From Bacillota bacterium (GTDB lineage Bacteria; Bacillota; GCA-003054495; Carboxydocellales; JAJZTU01), in contig JAJZTU010000105.1 in assembly GCA_021848765.1 (NCBI GenBank), positions 1 to 6,705 of the forward strand: DNA of 6,705 nucleotides, given 5' to 3'. How positions within the stretch are numbered: position 1 is the first letter of the stretch; each line of letters opens with the position of its first letter. Under the pieces are notes generated by a model that was not told the DNA's origin, did not search any database, and was given only the letters and a program-made list of their open reading frames with translations. Below, in pieces: positions 5,732 through 6,705 of the stretch. A program made the position numbers and the translations under genes.

Positions 5732-6705
5732 ATGGAAATAACGGCGGCGGAGGCTGTAGTCCGACTACTGGAGGAAGAAGAAGTTGAAGTAGTATTCGGG
5801 TATCCCGGGGGAGCAATCCTCCCATTGTATGATGCCCTTTACGGGAAGAAAATCAAGCATGTCCTGGTACGGCAAGAACAGGGGGCGGCTCACGCTGCTA
5901 ACGGCTATGCCCGGGCCACCGGAAAGGTAGGGGTCTGCATAGCAACTTCCGGTCCCGGGGCGACCAACCTGGTTACCGGAATTGCCAATGCTTACGGTGA
6001 TTCCATTCCTATGGTGATTATTACCGGACAGGTCCACACCCAGTTAGTAGGCTCGGACGCTTTTCAGGAAGTGGACATCACCGGGATTACCATTCCGATT
6101 ACCAAACATAATTATCTGGTGAAAAAAGCCCAGGACCTACCGAAAATCGTTAAACAGGCTTTTCTGATAGCATCTACCGGCAGGCCCGGTCCTGTACTTA
6201 TTGATATTCCCAAAGATGTTCTGGAAACAGTAATTACCTGCAGCAATCCCAAGGATGTACGGCCCCAGGGCTACAAGCCGACCTACAAAGGAAACACCAA
6301 GCAGATTATCCAGGCGGCCAAAGCCATTTTGACCGCAGAGCGTCCGCTAATCTTTGCCGGTGGGGGGATCATTGCTTCAGGGGCCAGCGAAGAACTGCTG
6401 ACTCTGGCGGAAACCATCCAGGCCCCGGTTGTGAATACCCTGATGAGCATAGGCTCCTTCCCGCGCTCGCACCCCCTGTCCTTGGGAATGCTGGGGCTGC
6501 ACGGAGCTAAATTCACCAACCAGGCGGTAACTGAATGTGATGTGCTCATTGGGCTGGGTGTACGCTTTGACGACCGGGCGACCGGCAAAGTCAGCGGTTT
6601 TGCCCCTAATGCTAAAATCATTCATGTTGATATTGACCCTGCCGAGATAGGTAAAAATGTGCGTTTTGACATACCTATAGTCGGTGATGTACGGGTGGTT
6701 ATCCA
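5732..6705 (+). CDS. ilvB: Acetohydroxyacid synthase large subunit, copy 2, 3' end outside window
   Basis: This is a second ThDP/FAD-dependent acetohydroxyacid synthase catalytic subunit. The frame is open from ATG 5732 to the window end, showing 324 residues of an expected 550 or so. It aligns without gaps to the first IlvB with about 203 of 324 identical residues (63%, hand count). The N-terminal ThDP domain has FGYPGGAILPLYDAL, catalytic E49 in VRQEQGAAHA, and SGPGATNLVTG at 73-83. The central domain has GVRFDDRATG at 276-285 and IDPAEIGKNV at 301-310. DITGITIPITKHNYLV at 115-130 is nearly the same as in copy 1. No stop, frameshift or lost catalytic residue is seen in the visible part. The C-terminal diphosphate-binding domain and the Trp that marks AHAS specificity lie beyond the edge, so intactness and substrate choice are open. 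It may use the upstream IlvN or another small subunit. The name could be ilvB2 or ilvI. Confidence 0.93.
   Translation, partial: MEITAAEAVVRLLEEEEVEVVFGYPGGAILPLYDALYGKKIKHVLVRQEQGAAHAANGYARATGKVGVCIATSGPGATNLVTGIANAYGDSIPMVIITGQVHTQLVGSDAFQEVDITGITIPITKHNYLVKKAQDLPKIVKQAFLIASTGRPGPVLIDIPKDVLETVITCSNPKDVRPQGYKPTYKGNTKQIIQAAKAILTAERPLIFAGGGIIASGASEELLTLAETIQAPVVNTLMSIGSFPRSHPLSLGMLGLHGAKFTNQAVTECDVLIGLGVRFDDRATGKVSGFAPNAKIIHVDIDPAEIGKNVRFDIPIVGDVRVVI

Noticed and set aside
5900..5902. Asparagine 57 in the second IlvB where the first has aspartate (HAANGYAR versus HAADGYAR) as a sign of lost function
   Set aside because: This position varies among ThDP enzymes of the family as far as I recall, and the catalytic glutamate and surrounding motif are intact.

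Overview
The window is one block of branched-chain amino acid (isoleucine/valine) biosynthesis genes. All of them are on the + strand and nearly gap-free: ilvE (3' two thirds) - ilvD - ilvB - ilvN - ilvC - a second ilvB-type gene (5' part, cut by the window edge). No RNA gene, mobile element, CRISPR array or phage-like gene is visible, and no stretch over 300 bases lacks a gene.

The likely host is a Gram-positive, clostridia-like anaerobe of the Firmicutes, perhaps of the Peptococcaceae/Desulfotomaculum kind. This is an inference from strong AGGAGG-type ribosome binding sites, a TTG start on ilvD, base composition somewhat above 50% G+C by eye, the gene order, and a dihydroxyacid dehydratase lacking the extra N-terminal cysteine of [2Fe-2S] enzymes. 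No single marker fixes the genus.

Layout: 1-621 is the end of the branched-chain aminotransferase. 622-705 is a short gap with a weak hairpin and a strong ribosome binding site. 706-2370 is dihydroxyacid dehydratase. 2371-2483 is the longest gap, with an 11-bp palindrome and a 13-bp tandem repeat array just before the ribosome binding site. 2484-4151 is the acetohydroxyacid synthase large subunit, followed 3 nt later by its regulatory subunit (4155-4667) and 3 nt later again by ketol-acid reductoisomerase (4671-5669). 5670-5731 holds a GC-rich hairpin and a strong ribosome binding site. 5732 to the end is a second acetohydroxyacid synthase large subunit, about 63% identical to the first by hand count.

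Together the genes cover the four shared steps of valine and isoleucine synthesis. IlvB/IlvN condenses pyruvate with pyruvate or 2-ketobutyrate, IlvC isomerises and reduces the product, IlvD dehydrates it to the 2-keto acid, and IlvE transaminates it. The ilvB-ilvN-ilvC core looks translationally coupled. The points most worth a second look are the duplicated catalytic subunit, the tandem repeat array before ilvB, and the hairpin separating ilvC from the second ilvB. I found no clearly new biological system; this is mainly a core metabolic operon with some unusual details.
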